64,000 bases of DNA from Kosakonia pseudosacchari (GCF_900184035.1 NZ_FXWP01000027.1:248001-312000); one strand, 5' to 3'. Positions 8,330-17,067 are shown, counted from the stretch's first letter. A program made the numbers and translations. Notes: generated from the letters alone by a model not told the origin.

Positions 8330-8827
8330 TTATTCTACTTCCGCTTTGGAATTAATTTTGCTGGTCGCAATTTTAGTAAGCAGATTGTCGGTGGTTTTTT
8401 CCTCTTCCAGCGTTTGCGCCAGAAGTGTTTTCGCTTTTTTATAGCCTAATTGATCGGCAAGGGTGCAGAGCGTGCCGTAAGAGGCAATTTCATAATGTTC
8501 AACTTTTTGCGCAGCGGCAATTAAAGCAGCGTCACGAATGGTGCCTTTTTCTGTGCTTTCAATAACCTCGTCTGCTTCTTCAACCAGACCTTCCATTGCA
8601 TGGCACTTCATGCGTTTTAACTTGAGGCCGCTTTCGGCTTCAAGCAGCTGATCGATGCGCTCTATCTGGCCTTGGGTCTCTTCCATGTGTTGTTTGAACG
8701 CCTGCACCAGTTCGGTGGTAGAGGCTTCGCGTGCCAGTTTGGCTAACGCGCGAGCAAGTTGTTTTTCCGCGCTGTAAATGTCCGACAAGCCATGAATAAA
8801 TAAATCGTTTAGCGTATTAATCTGCAT
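8330..8827 (-). CDS. yciF: YciF, ferritin-like DUF892 stress protein
   Basis: A 165-residue ferritin-like protein that aligns throughout with E. coli YciF (FIHGLSDIYSAEKQLARALA; AALIAAAQKVEHYEIASYGT; LEEEKTTD). The conserved Glu/His pattern of the bundle (EKQ, EETQGQ, EHYE, EEEK) suits a dinuclear metal site. It is the second gene of yciG-yciF-yciE. Confidence 0.92.
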   Translation of the reverse strand: MQINTLNDLFIHGLSDIYSAEKQLARALAKLAREASTTELVQAFKQHMEETQGQIERIDQLLEAESGLKLKRMKCHAMEGLVEEADEVIESTEKGTIRDAALIAAAQKVEHYEIASYGTLCTLADQLGYKKAKTLLAQTLEEEKTTDNLLTKIATSKINSKAEVE

Positions 8828-8928
8828 AATTAAAGACCTTTAATTCCAGGGTTAAAAATAGCGAGCCGTTGCCGGCTCGCCAGTAATGCAATAAATATAT
8901 TGGTGCGGTAAAAAAATTAAATCAGAAA

Positions 8929-9111
8929 TTAATCCCCTGATTTACGGCCGCCGCTGTGGCTATTCTGGCCGCCTTTTTTACCTGCTTCGGAAGCGCGCTG
9001 TGGATCATTTTTGAAATTACCACCGCTATGTTGACCGCCTTTGCGGCCCGCTTCGGACGCTTTTTCACGATCTTCGGCGAAATTACCTGAGCCGCCACGA
9101 TGTTCAGCCAT
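8929..9111 (-). CDS. yciG: YciG, KGG-repeat stress protein
   Basis: A 60-residue Gly/Lys/Ser-rich protein with two KGG-type repeats (EAGRKGGQHSGG and EAGKKGGQNSHSGG), the con-10 / stress-induced family. AGGAGA precedes the ATG by seven bases. First gene of the operon with yciF and yciE. In E. coli YciG affects swimming motility, and the family is RpoS-associated; mechanism unknown. Confidence 0.92.
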   Translation of the reverse strand: MAEHRGGSGNFAEDREKASEAGRKGGQHSGGNFKNDPQRASEAGKKGGQNSHSGGRKSGD

Positions 9112-9629
9112 AATATTTCTCCTGTTTCGTTGTTAAATATATGAACATGAATATTCAATAACATGTTCACCGCGTTCAGGGATTAAAGTTAGTCGCTGTG
9201 CTGAAATAGTCAAACGTGAAAATTCCTACGTTAAAAAATACTCCTTAAGGTGTAGTTGCTTGTTATTTAAACAAAGCGGCATTGGCGATGTATCTTTAAA
9301 ATAAGTTACTTAGCAGAAAGTAGATTGGAATCTAATATTACCGCTTGTTATTACCCGCTTCTTTTCATGCGATTATTGGCATGAAAATGGCATTTATTGA
9401 CATAAACTTACATTTGGCTTTGGTGAAACATCATTAATGCTAATGATTTTAAGAGAAGTCTTAAACAGGGATACAGAATGCCAGTTACCGTTTGGCTCGT
9501 CGTTAATGCGGCAACTACTTTTAAACTTCATAACCGATACGTCACCCTGAACAGGAACGACTTTTTGCCAGGTCACTGAACTGTCGAACCGGGGAGTGCG
9601 CGTACAGCCTTTTTTGGTGAGGAAGCAAG
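9112..9629. other. 518-bp intergenic region between divergent yciG and formate dehydrogenase
   Basis: AT-rich, with no credible gene. It must hold the yciG promoter on the minus strand and the formate dehydrogenase promoter on the plus strand. A sigma-54-like element is at 9376-9392. TTGACA at 9397-9402 has no good -10 at normal spacing. GAGGAAGC at about 9619 is the ribosome site for the dehydrogenase. Confidence 0.6.
9376..9392 (+). promoter_or_regulatory. Sigma-54-like element upstream of the formate dehydrogenase operon
   Basis: TTGGCATGAAAATGGCA has GG and GC 10 bp apart and matches YTGGCACG-N4-TTGCW except C-to-T in the first block and T-to-G in the second. It would give a leader of about 225 nt. 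E. coli formate genes (fdhF, hyc) use sigma-54 with FhlA, which makes it plausible, but I see no clear FhlA site. Confidence 0.3.
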
Positions 9630-12602
9630 ATGAGCCTGCAAAAATGTACCGTCCTGTACGACGGTAGGGCGCTGGTTGGCCCGGAAAATGTCCCGCTGAT
9701 CGATTTTCTTGAAACCTGCAATATCACGCTACCCCATGTTTGCTACCACCCGGCGCTCGATCCGCTACAGACCTGCGATGTGTGCTGGGTCGAACAGGAG
9801 GGGAAGCTGGTGCGCGGTTGTACGCTGCGAAGCAAAGAAGGGCTGGTAATTAACTCGCTGGACACCCAGGCACGCGCGGCGCGCGAAGAAGGCATGGATC
9901 GCCTGCTGGCTAAACATGAACTTTATTGTACCGTGTGCGAACACAACACTGGCGACTGTACCTTGCATAACACCATGGTGGATATGCATATTCCCATTCA
10001 GCGCTACCCGTACACGCGCAAGCCTTATGTCAAAGATCACTCCAACCCGTTTTACACCTACGACCCGGATCAATGCATTTTGTGCGGACGCTGCGTGGAC
10101 GCGTGCCAGAATGTGGAAGTCAACGAAACGCTGAGCATTGATTACACCATGGAGCACCCGCGCGTGCTGTGGGACGGGGGAAATCAGATTGCTGGTTCGA
10201 GCTGTGTGAGCTGCGGGCACTGCGTGACGGTTTGCCCGTGTAATGCGCTACTGGAAAAAAGCATGCAGCCGGATGCCGGGCCTTTTACGTCGATGCGCCA
10301 GTCGCTCAAACGGCCGCTGATTGATGTGATTAAAGTGCTGGAAAATTCCACCGGTGCTGAAATTATCTCCGGTATTTCGGTGATGGATACCGCATTACGC
10401 CAGCAGGAGATCAAACGCACCAAAACCGTCTGCACCTATTGCGGCGTAGGATGCAGCTTTGAAATGTGGACCCGCGACCGCCAGCTTCTGAAAGTGCAGC
10501 CCGTCGTTGATGCACCGGTGAATGGCATCTCCACTTGTGTTAAAGGCAAATTCGCGTGGGACTTCATTAACAGCCCGCAGCGCCTGACCACGCCGTTGAT
10601 TCGTGAAAATGACCGTTTCCGCCCGGCAAGTTGGGAAGAAGCGTTAACCCTTGTCGCCAGCCGCTTATTACAGACCCGTGACCAGTACGGCCCGGACAGT
10701 ATCGGTTTTATCGGTTCCAGCAAAGGCAGCAATGAGGAAGCCTATCTGACGCAGAAAATTGCCCGCGCGATTATTGGCACCAACAGCGTGGATAACTCAT
10801 CGCGCTATTGCCAGAATCCGGCCACGGAAGGGCTGTTTCGCACGGTGGGCTATGGCGGCGATGCCGGGACGATTGACGATCTGCAACAGGCTGAGCTGGT
10901 GATCATTGTCGGCAGCAACACGGCGGAAAACCATCCGGTGATCGCCTCACGCCTGAAAGCCGCAAAAAAACACCGCGGGCAAAAATGGCTGGTGGTCGAC
11001 CCAAGACGCCATGAAATGGCGGAACGCGCCGACCTGCATTTACGCATTCATCCCGGCACCGATCTGGTATGGGCATCGGCGATGGCGCGCTACATGTTTG
11101 ACCACGGTTATGAGGATAAAACGTTCCTCGCTGAACGCGTCAACCCGGTTGACGACTATCGCCAGTCGCTGGCGCCTTTTACGCTGGATTACGCCGCGCA
11201 AATCACCGGCATCCAGCAAGAGACCCTGCGCGAAGCAGCAGAGATGATAGGTAAGGCGCGCAGCGTCTGCATTATGTGGGCGATGGGCATCACGCAGCAC
11301 AGCCACGGCGCAGACACCAGCACCGCGTTATCCAACCTGTTGCTGGTGACCGGCAACTATGGCAGACCCGGCACCGGCGGCTACCCGATGCGCGGACATA
11401 ACAATGTGCAGGGCGCCAGCGACTTTGGCTGCCTGAAAAACTTCTACCCCGGTTATGAATCGGTCAGCGATCCACAGATCCGCGAAAAATGGGCCAGGGC
11501 CTGGGGCGTACCGGCTGAGCGCTTGTCGCTCAAGGTCGGGCAGGATAACTTTATGATGGTCGAACTGGCACGCCAAGATGCGATCCGCGCCATGTATGTG
11601 ATTGGCGAGGAAACCGCCTTTGCCGATGCGGATGCGGAAAATGTGCATCAGGGTTTTACCAACCTCGATTTTCTGGTGGTGCAGGATCTGTTTCTTAGCC
11701 GCACAGCGCAGTTTGCTGATGTGGTGTTGCCCGGCTGTCCGAGCGTGGAAAAAGAGGGCTCATTTGTAAACACTGAGCGGCGAATTCAGCGCTTTTATTC
11801 GGTTATGGAGCCGCTCGGCGACAGCCGTCCTGACTGGTGGATCCTCACGCAACTGGCGGCGCGTATGGGCCATGACTGGGGCTATCAACATCCGCAGGAG
11901 ATCATGGCGGAAGTGGCGGGCATTGCTGAAAGCTTTGCCGGAGTGAGCTATTCACGTCTCGAGGGCTGGAAATCGCAAATCTGGCCGGTCAACGCCGGTG
12001 GCAGCAGCACGCCGCTGCTCTATACCGAACGCTTTAAATCCCCTGATGGACGCGCCACACTTTATCCGCTGAGCTGGCAACCGCCCGCTGAAGAGGCCGA
12101 TGCCGAATATGATTTGTTGCTCAACAATGGCCGGATGCTGGAGCATTTCCAGTCCACCAACCAGACCGGGCAGGGCGGGCGCACAACCAGCCTTTCGCCG
12201 GACTGGTTTGTGGAAATCAGCCCGCAGCTGGCGAGCGCGCGCAGCTTGCAGGAAGGCGACTGGGTAAAACTTATCTCCCGGCGCGGAGAAGTTGAGGTGC
12301 CAGTGGTGGTGACCGATCGCGTTCAGGGCAAGGTGTTGTTTATTTCCATTCATCAGGGCAAAGAGGGGATTAACAAACTCACTGGCGAACACCACGATCC
12401 GTCGGTCAATACGCCTGCCTACAAAGAGCTGGCTGTGCGCCTGGAAACGCTGGATCGCCCGCCGTTGCCCGACCCGCTACCGAAGCACAATTTCCGCCAC
12501 GGTAAACGCACCCCGATTGACAAGGTGCCAGTAGAAGCAAAATGGCGGCGCGAAGATTACCGCGAACCGCCTGCAACCGAACCCCACCCGGAGAAATTCT
12601 GA
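9630..12602 (+). CDS. Formate dehydrogenase catalytic subunit, NuoG-like N-terminus (YjgC/ForC type)
   Basis: A 990-residue molybdo- or tungsto-bisPGD enzyme. Order of domains: plant-type [2Fe-2S] domain (residues ~1-80; CNITLPHVCYHP, CDVC), NuoG-like His/Cys [4Fe-4S] segment (ELYCTVCEHNTGDC), two [4Fe-4S] motifs (CILCGRCVDAC and CVSCGHCVTVC), the Fe-S motif of the catalytic domain (CTYCGVGCSFE), then the catalytic and C-terminal cofactor domains. Cys394 in SSRYCQNPATEG replaces the selenocysteine of E. coli FdhF. Length and layout match Bacillus YjgC/YrhE, whose partner is a DUF1641 protein, and here that partner gene overlaps the stop codon. No transmembrane segment or signal peptide, so it is cytoplasmic. 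Followed by a bd oxidase, it probably feeds electrons from formate to quinone. Confidence 0.88.
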   Translation: MSLQKCTVLYDGRALVGPENVPLIDFLETCNITLPHVCYHPALDPLQTCDVCWVEQEGKLVRGCTLRSKEGLVINSLDTQARAAREEGMDRLLAKHELYCTVCEHNTGDCTLHNTMVDMHIPIQRYPYTRKPYVKDHSNPFYTYDPDQCILCGRCVDACQNVEVNETLSIDYTMEHPRVLWDGGNQIAGSSCVSCGHCVTVCPCNALLEKSMQPDAGPFTSMRQSLKRPLIDVIKVLENSTGAEIISGISVMDTALRQQEIKRTKTVCTYCGVGCSFEMWTRDRQLLKVQPVVDAPVNGISTCVKGKFAWDFINSPQRLTTPLIRENDRFRPASWEEALTLVASRLLQTRDQYGPDSIGFIGSSKGSNEEAYLTQKIARAIIGTNSVDNSSRYCQNPATEGLFRTVGYGGDAGTIDDLQQAELVIIVGSNTAENHPVIASRLKAAKKHRGQKWLVVDPRRHEMAERADLHLRIHPGTDLVWASAMARYMFDHGYEDKTFLAERVNPVDDYRQSLAPFTLDYAAQITGIQQETLREAAEMIGKARSVCIMWAMGITQHSHGADTSTALSNLLLVTGNYGRPGTGGYPMRGHNNVQGASDFGCLKNFYPGYESVSDPQIREKWARAWGVPAERLSLKVGQDNFMMVELARQDAIRAMYVIGEETAFADADAENVHQGFTNLDFLVVQDLFLSRTAQFADVVLPGCPSVEKEGSFVNTERRIQRFYSVMEPLGDSRPDWWILTQLAARMGHDWGYQHPQEIMAEVAGIAESFAGVSYSRLEGWKSQIWPVNAGGSSTPLLYTERFKSPDGRATLYPLSWQPPAEEADAEYDLLLNNGRMLEHFQSTNQTGQGGRTTSLSPDWFVEISPQLASARSLQEGDWVKLISRRGEVEVPVVVTDRVQGKVLFISIHQGKEGINKLTGEHHDPSVNTPAYKELAVRLETLDRPPLPDPLPKHNFRHGKRTPIDKVPVEAKWRREDYREPPATEPHPEKF

Positions 12603-13081
12603 TGGCAAAAGCGATTGATTATCAGCCGGAACCGGCAAAAATTGGCCCCGATGCCCATGAAGAGCTGACGCGGCTGCTGGAGTCGCTGCATCAGCATGGC
12701 GTGCTGCGCCTGGCGAATGATTTGGTAGGTGCCAATCAGGAGATCGCGCAGGTGCTGGTTAAAGGCTTACAGCGCGAAGGCACGCTCAATGCGATACAGA
12801 ATATCTCGGTGCTGCTGCTCGCGCTCTCCAGCATTCCTCCAGAGAGAATGTACAAACTGGCCTTTGGCCTGCGCGATATGGTCGATGCGCTAAGCCAGCC
12901 TGGCGACGCGGGTGAGCATAACGCTCCGGGTCTGCAGGGGGCGTGGAAGATGCTGCAGGACGAGGAGCTGTGGCATGCCCTGCAACCGCTGCTCAGTGGG
13001 ATGAAAGCCTTCGCGCGGCGCATGGAGGAGCCGGTTGATAAGCCGATCTCCGCGTGGAGCGGTAAACCCAGCGACGCATAA
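12602..13081 (+). CDS. DUF1641 protein, formate dehydrogenase partner (YjgD/ForE type)
   Basis: A 159-residue DUF1641 protein. It begins inside the dehydrogenase stop codon (TGATG) and ends in TAATG, overlapping the oxidase gene start; both overlaps imply translational coupling. Visible features are LTRLLESLHQHGVLRLANDL and a helical C-terminal half. In Bacillus, DUF1641 partners of this dehydrogenase are reported to link the enzyme to menaquinone at the membrane; that is recall, not shown here. Its position between dehydrogenase and oxidase fits a docking or electron-transfer role. Confidence 0.8.
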   Translation: MAKAIDYQPEPAKIGPDAHEELTRLLESLHQHGVLRLANDLVGANQEIAQVLVKGLQREGTLNAIQNISVLLLALSSIPPERMYKLAFGLRDMVDALSQPGDAGEHNAPGLQGAWKMLQDEELWHALQPLLSGMKAFARRMEEPVDKPISAWSGKPSDA

Positions 13082-14457
13082 TGAACGAGGAAACCGCGCT
13101 GTTGCTGGCTCGCGGCCAGTTTGCTTTTACCATCGGCTTTCATATTGTGCTGGCGGCCTTTTCTATTGGCCTGGCGCATTTTTTGATGTTCCTTGAGGCG
13201 ATGTGGCTCTGGCGCAGGCAGACGCTCTGGCTGTCGCTGTGGCGCTACTGGAGCAAAATTTTTGCGCTTAACGTGGCGGTGGGCGTGGTCACCGGCGTGG
13301 TGATGGAGTTCGCCTTCGGCACAAACTGGAGCGGGCTTGCCAGCCGTGCGGGGGCAGTGCTTGGCCCGATGATGTACATGGAAGTGCTGGTCGCTTTCTT
13401 CCTTGAAGCGGGGTTTATGGGGGTAGTGCTTTTTGGCATGGGCAAAGTCCGGCCGTGGGTGCATTTTATGGCGACCTGCATTGTGGCGCTTGGTTCGCTG
13501 TTCAGCGCGTTCTGGATCCTTGCCGCCAACTCATGGATGCAAACGCCGGATGGCTTCGCCGTGGCGGCCGATGGGCGCTTTGTGCCGGTCGACTGGTGGG
13601 CGGCAATCATCAACCCGTCATTTCCCTGGCGCATGGCGCATATGGTGGTGGCGGCCATGTTAGGCACCGCGTGCCTGGTGGCGGCTTGCGGGGCGTGGCA
13701 TCTGCTGCGCGAGGCGCGACATCCGGCGGCGCGGCAGATGTTCTCGCTGGGCCTGTGGATGCTGGTGATCATGGCACCGGTACAGATCGTGCTTGGCGAT
13801 CTGCATGGCGAGAATACGCGCGACCATCAGCCGATAAAACTGGCGGCGATGGAAGGCGCGTGGGATCCACCACCGCCGGGTGAAGGCGAGCCGCTGCGAT
13901 TATTTGCGCTGCCGGATATGCAACAGCGCCGCAATCTGTATGAAATCGCCATTCCCGATATCGGTTCACTCTACTTGCGCCACAATCTTGAAGGACGCAT
14001 TCATACGCTCAACCAGTACCCGGCGGAAGCGTTGCCGTGGGTGCCGGTGGTGTTCTGGTCGTTTCGCGTGATGGTCGGGCTTGGCCTCGCCATGGCGGCA
14101 GCGGGCATTGCCGGGCTGATAGTGCGTCTGCGGAGGCGTTTGTGGCACGCACGCTGGTTACAACGCATCATGGTGCTGCTGGCACCCGCCGGATTTATCG
14201 CCATGCTCGCGGGCTGGCTGGTTACAGAGGCGGGGCGTCAGCCGTGGACGGTCTACGGCTTGCTGCGTACATCGCACAGTGTTGCGCCGGTTTCAGCGGA
14301 ACTGGTGTTGGGCTCATTGCTGGTCACCGTGGCGGTTTATATGGCGCTTTTTGCGCTGGGACTGTGGTTTTTGCTTAAGCTGATGTCGCGCTTACCCACC
14401 AGGCATGAAAAAGGTGCCATGCCCGAGGTGGCCGAACGCAGCGGGAAGGGGACGTGA
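13081..14457 (+). CDS. cydA: Cytochrome bd-type quinol oxidase subunit I (CydA/CioA)
   Basis: A 458-residue membrane subunit with about nine hydrophobic helices. Expected haem ligands are visible: His21 (GFHIVLAAFSIG), His187 (MAHMVVAA) and Met331 (SFRVMVGLG), plus the conserved GRQPW motif near residue 385. It is about 65 residues shorter than E. coli CydA because the quinol loop is short, as in cyanide-insensitive CioA-type enzymes. The start overlaps the DUF1641 stop. It oxidises quinol and reduces O2 to water, and here probably drains electrons delivered by the formate dehydrogenase. It is an accessory oxidase; the housekeeping cydAB would be elsewhere. Confidence 0.92.
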   Translation: MNEETALLLARGQFAFTIGFHIVLAAFSIGLAHFLMFLEAMWLWRRQTLWLSLWRYWSKIFALNVAVGVVTGVVMEFAFGTNWSGLASRAGAVLGPMMYMEVLVAFFLEAGFMGVVLFGMGKVRPWVHFMATCIVALGSLFSAFWILAANSWMQTPDGFAVAADGRFVPVDWWAAIINPSFPWRMAHMVVAAMLGTACLVAACGAWHLLREARHPAARQMFSLGLWMLVIMAPVQIVLGDLHGENTRDHQPIKLAAMEGAWDPPPPGEGEPLRLFALPDMQQRRNLYEIAIPDIGSLYLRHNLEGRIHTLNQYPAEALPWVPVVFWSFRVMVGLGLAMAAAGIAGLIVRLRRRLWHARWLQRIMVLLAPAGFIAMLAGWLVTEAGRQPWTVYGLLRTSHSVAPVSAELVLGSLLVTVAVYMALFALGLWFLLKLMSRLPTRHEKGAMPEVAERSGKGT

Positions 14458-14458
14458 T

Positions 14459-15445
14459 ATGCCGGATATTTTAGGTTTGCCCTGGCTTGATGCGCTTTGT
14501 GCCGCGGCGCTGGCGCTCAGTTTGCTGATCTATGTTCTGCTTGATGGCACGGATTTGGGCACCGGCATCCTGTGCGCGTTTCAGCGCAGCCCTGAATCGC
14601 GCCATATTATCAATCTCTCTTTACTGCCGGTCTGGGATGGCAACGAAACCTGGCTGGTGCTTGCGGTGGGCGGCTTGCTGGGACTTTTCCCGCTGGCGTA
14701 CGGCATTATCCTCAGCGCGCTCTATATCCCGGTGTTTGTGATGTTGCTGGCGCTGGTGATGCGCGGCATGGGGATTGAGTATCGCCACTATGCGCCACGG
14801 CTGTTTGACTCGATGCTGATCGCCGGTTCACTGCTGGCCGCGCTGGCGCAAGGGATTATTGTGGGCGCGCTGCTACAGGGGATTTCCACCGATGGGCGCC
14901 AGTTTACCGGTAGCGGTTTTGAGTGGCTGCGTCCTTTTCCGCTCTATTGCGGCCTGGCGCTGGTGTGCGGATATAGCCTGATGGGGGCAGGGTGGATAAT
15001 CTGGCGCTGCACCGGCGAGCTGGAAATGTGGGGGCGACGAGTGATGCCGTGGCTCGCCATTGTTACCGGGTTGCTGCTGGCGGGTTTGCTGGTGTGGAGT
15101 GCGCAGTTGCACGAAACCTGGCGTCAGCATCTGTTTAACCCCTGGCTGTGGTTGCCCCTGTCGCTGGTGGCTGCACTGGCCGTCGCGTTGTTATGGCTGG
15201 GGCTGATATTGCGGCGCATATTTCTACCGCTGGCGGCGGTGCAGGTGATGGTGAGTTGTGCTTTTTGTGCGCTGGTGTTTACGCTTTTTCCGTGGATTGT
15301 GCCGCCTGTTCTCAGCATTACGCAAACCGCCGCGCCACTGGCCACGCAGCGATTTCTGCTGCTGACATTTGCCTTACTGGTGCCGGTAACGTTGCTTTAT
15401 AACAGCTGGGTTTTTCGCATCTTCAGTGGAAAAATTGCGGGTTAG
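14459..15445 (+). CDS. cydB: Cytochrome bd-type quinol oxidase subunit II (CydB/CioB)
   Basis: A 328-residue polytopic subunit with the CydB signature near the N-terminus (YVLLDGTDLGTGIL, then LPVWDGNETWLV). The frame is open upstream, but ATG 14459 lies right after the subunit I TGA (TGATATG) and gives the normal family N-terminus. I see no separate cydX-type small subunit; the 67-residue gene that follows is not hydrophobic enough to be one. Confidence 0.92.
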   Translation: MPDILGLPWLDALCAAALALSLLIYVLLDGTDLGTGILCAFQRSPESRHIINLSLLPVWDGNETWLVLAVGGLLGLFPLAYGIILSALYIPVFVMLLALVMRGMGIEYRHYAPRLFDSMLIAGSLLAALAQGIIVGALLQGISTDGRQFTGSGFEWLRPFPLYCGLALVCGYSLMGAGWIIWRCTGELEMWGRRVMPWLAIVTGLLLAGLLVWSAQLHETWRQHLFNPWLWLPLSLVAALAVALLWLGLILRRIFLPLAAVQVMVSCAFCALVFTLFPWIVPPVLSITQTAAPLATQRFLLLTFALLVPVTLLYNSWVFRIFSGKIAG

Positions 15446-15514
15446 TTCGGCAAAACAGGCTATAAAGTAAAGGCGAGATTTACAGTAAGCAACAGCATGC
15501 GCGGAGACTTATCC

Positions 15515-15718
15515 ATGGCTATAGCAAAAGCTTATAACTTAAAGCAGGCATATCAAATGATTAGCTCAGGAAAGCATCAGGAAGTTGAGCTGGCATTTGA
15601 TGTCGATGCGGATACTTTTTTTATGCTCTCGTCAAACTACGGCAACAGCGGGGCGAAGATTGCCCGTCACGATAACCATTTTGTGCTCAGGCTGGAGAAA
15701 GAAGCCGCTTCAGGTTGA
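15515..15718 (+). CDS. Small hypothetical protein downstream of the bd oxidase
   Basis: A 67-residue soluble protein of unknown family. GCGGAG lies about eight bases before the chosen ATG; an upstream in-frame ATG at 15497 would add six residues. It is 69 bp after cydB with no terminator between, so it may be the last gene of the operon. Sequence is mixed charged/aromatic with no cysteine cluster. Function not recognised. Confidence 0.5.
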   Translation: MAIAKAYNLKQAYQMISSGKHQEVELAFDVDADTFFMLSSNYGNSGAKIARHDNHFVLRLEKEAASG

Positions 15719-15944
15719 ACACACGCGGGTAGCATGTTTCACCAGTGGCTCAGGAGTGCATGCGACGGGCGGATGATTCGCAACCGACGCCGTGTCATCT
15801 CTGCGTTATATTGATCCCTTTTAATAGCCGCGAGCCCTGCCACTGATTCTGTTCTTTCCGGCTTGCGGCTTCATTTGTTGTTACCCAGATTTCGTGGCGG
15901 CGCATTTTGCCGCCACGTTCAAACTCGTTATCAATCCAATCATT

Positions 15945-15969
15945 CCCGGCATTACGCCGGGTTTTTTTT
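15945..15969 (+). terminator. Rightward intrinsic terminator inside the tail of the TetR gene
   Basis: CCCGGC-ATTAC-GCCGGG is followed by eight T on the plus strand. It lies ~230 bp beyond the last rightward gene and covers the stop codon of the leftward TetR gene, so it probably stops read-through from the formate/oxidase operon. Confidence 0.7.
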
Positions 15970-16557
15970 CTCTGCGCGCAGCCCATTCGCCAGCAAAATA
16001 AACGCGTCGATGACGTTGGGTAAGGTCTGTTGCGGGTTATCACTGGCCGCAACCCATAGCGCGGCATTCAGCGCTGCGCCGTTGAGCAAACGCGCGGCGG
16101 ATTCCACATCCACCGCTTTCATCTCGCCATTTGCCACCATGTTGGCGACGGCAACACGGGTTGCCTGCAGGCAGGCATTCTGGCTTGGCCAGCGCGAAGG
16201 ATCGCCAAGAAACGCCGGGCCATCGAGCAACACAATGCGCTGGATTTCAGGATCGAGCGCCATCTCGATATAGGCGACACCTTCAGCCAGCAACGCATCC
16301 CAGGCATTATCGGTGGCTTGCGCCTGCATTTTTGCGCGCTGTGCCATTTCGCCATCGACCTGCGCCACCACGGCGGCAAGTAAGCCCTGTTTATCGCCAA
16401 AGTTGTGGTACAGCGCACCGCGCGTTAAGCCGACGCTGGCGGTCAATTCATCCATCGATGCCGCTGCAAACCCTTTTTCGGCAAATGCCTTGCGGGCAGC
16501 GGCGATAAGTTTGGCGCGGTTCTCTTCCATGGTTTGGGCGCGACGTTTAACGACCAT
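15952..16557 (-). CDS. TetR family transcriptional repressor
   Basis: A 201-residue TetR protein. The N-terminal HTH is ARKAFAEKGFAAASMDELTA, then LTRGALYHNFGDKQGL. The C-terminal ~130 residues form a ligand-binding bundle related to the TetR_C group seen in RutR-like and AcrR-like regulators; effector unknown. It diverges from a RidA-family gene. Three ATAC-N5-GTAT repeats in the gap are probable operators for both genes. Confidence 0.9.
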   Translation of the reverse strand: MVVKRRAQTMEENRAKLIAAARKAFAEKGFAAASMDELTASVGLTRGALYHNFGDKQGLLAAVVAQVDGEMAQRAKMQAQATDNAWDALLAEGVAYIEMALDPEIQRIVLLDGPAFLGDPSRWPSQNACLQATRVAVANMVANGEMKAVDVESAARLLNGAALNAALWVAASDNPQQTLPNVIDAFILLANGLRAEKKNPA

Positions 16558-16573
16558 ACTGACTCCATTTTAA

Positions 16574-16637
16574 ATACATCGCGTATGTGAATTGACATAC
16601 GCAGTGTATGTGGATTAACTTCATATACGAAGTGTAT
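16574..16637. promoter_or_regulatory. Three ATAC-N5-GTAT operators in the TetR/RidA divergent promoter
   Basis: ATACATCGCGTAT (16574-16586), ATACGCAGTGTAT (16597-16609) and ATACGAAGTGTAT (16625-16637) share the same dyad with a 5-bp centre. The middle one is extended to ACATAC/GTATGT. The middle site overlaps the spacer of a possible rightward promoter TTGACA (16592-16597), 17 bp, TTAACT, so binding would block it. These are probable targets of the divergent TetR repressor. Confidence 0.7.
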
Positions 16638-16665
16638 CTTAAATTCAGCCATAAAAGGTAACCCA

Positions 16666-17067
16666 ATGATCCCTCGCGAACCCGTTTTTCCCGCTCATCG
16701 CCATGCGTTGTATGAACAACATGGTTACTCCGCCGCAATACGCTCCGGTGATCTGCTGTTTGTATCCGGACAGGTTGGCAGCCGCGCCGATGGCAGCCCG
16801 GAGCCCGATTTCGCCGCGCAGGTGCGCCTGGCGTTCGATAATTTGCAGGCCACGCTCGCGGCGGCGGGGTGTACTTTTGATGATCTGATTGATGTCACCA
16901 CCTTTCATACGGACCCGGAAAACCAGTTCGCCACCATCATGAAGGTCAAACAGGCGATTTTCCCGCAACCGCCGTACCCCAACTGGACAGCCGTGGGCGT
17001 GAACTGGCTGGCGGGTTTTGATTTCGAAATTAAGGTGATTGCGCGCATTCCCGAACGCGCGGCATAA
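16666..17067 (+). CDS. RidA/YjgF family protein
   Basis: A 133-residue member of the RidA (YjgF/YER057c/UK114) family. Canonical RidA proteins are trimeric cytoplasmic enzymes that hydrolyse reactive enamine/imine intermediates. The family region GDLLFVSGQVG and the C-terminal NWLAGFDFEIKVIARI are seen. The canonical substrate-binding arginine position near residue 105 is not obvious, so this may be a non-canonical Rid subgroup. Likely controlled by the divergent TetR repressor. An AAAGG ribosome site precedes the ATG. Confidence 0.85.
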   Translation: MIPREPVFPAHRHALYEQHGYSAAIRSGDLLFVSGQVGSRADGSPEPDFAAQVRLAFDNLQATLAAAGCTFDDLIDVTTFHTDPENQFATIMKVKQAIFPQPPYPNWTAVGVNWLAGFDFEIKVIARIPERAA

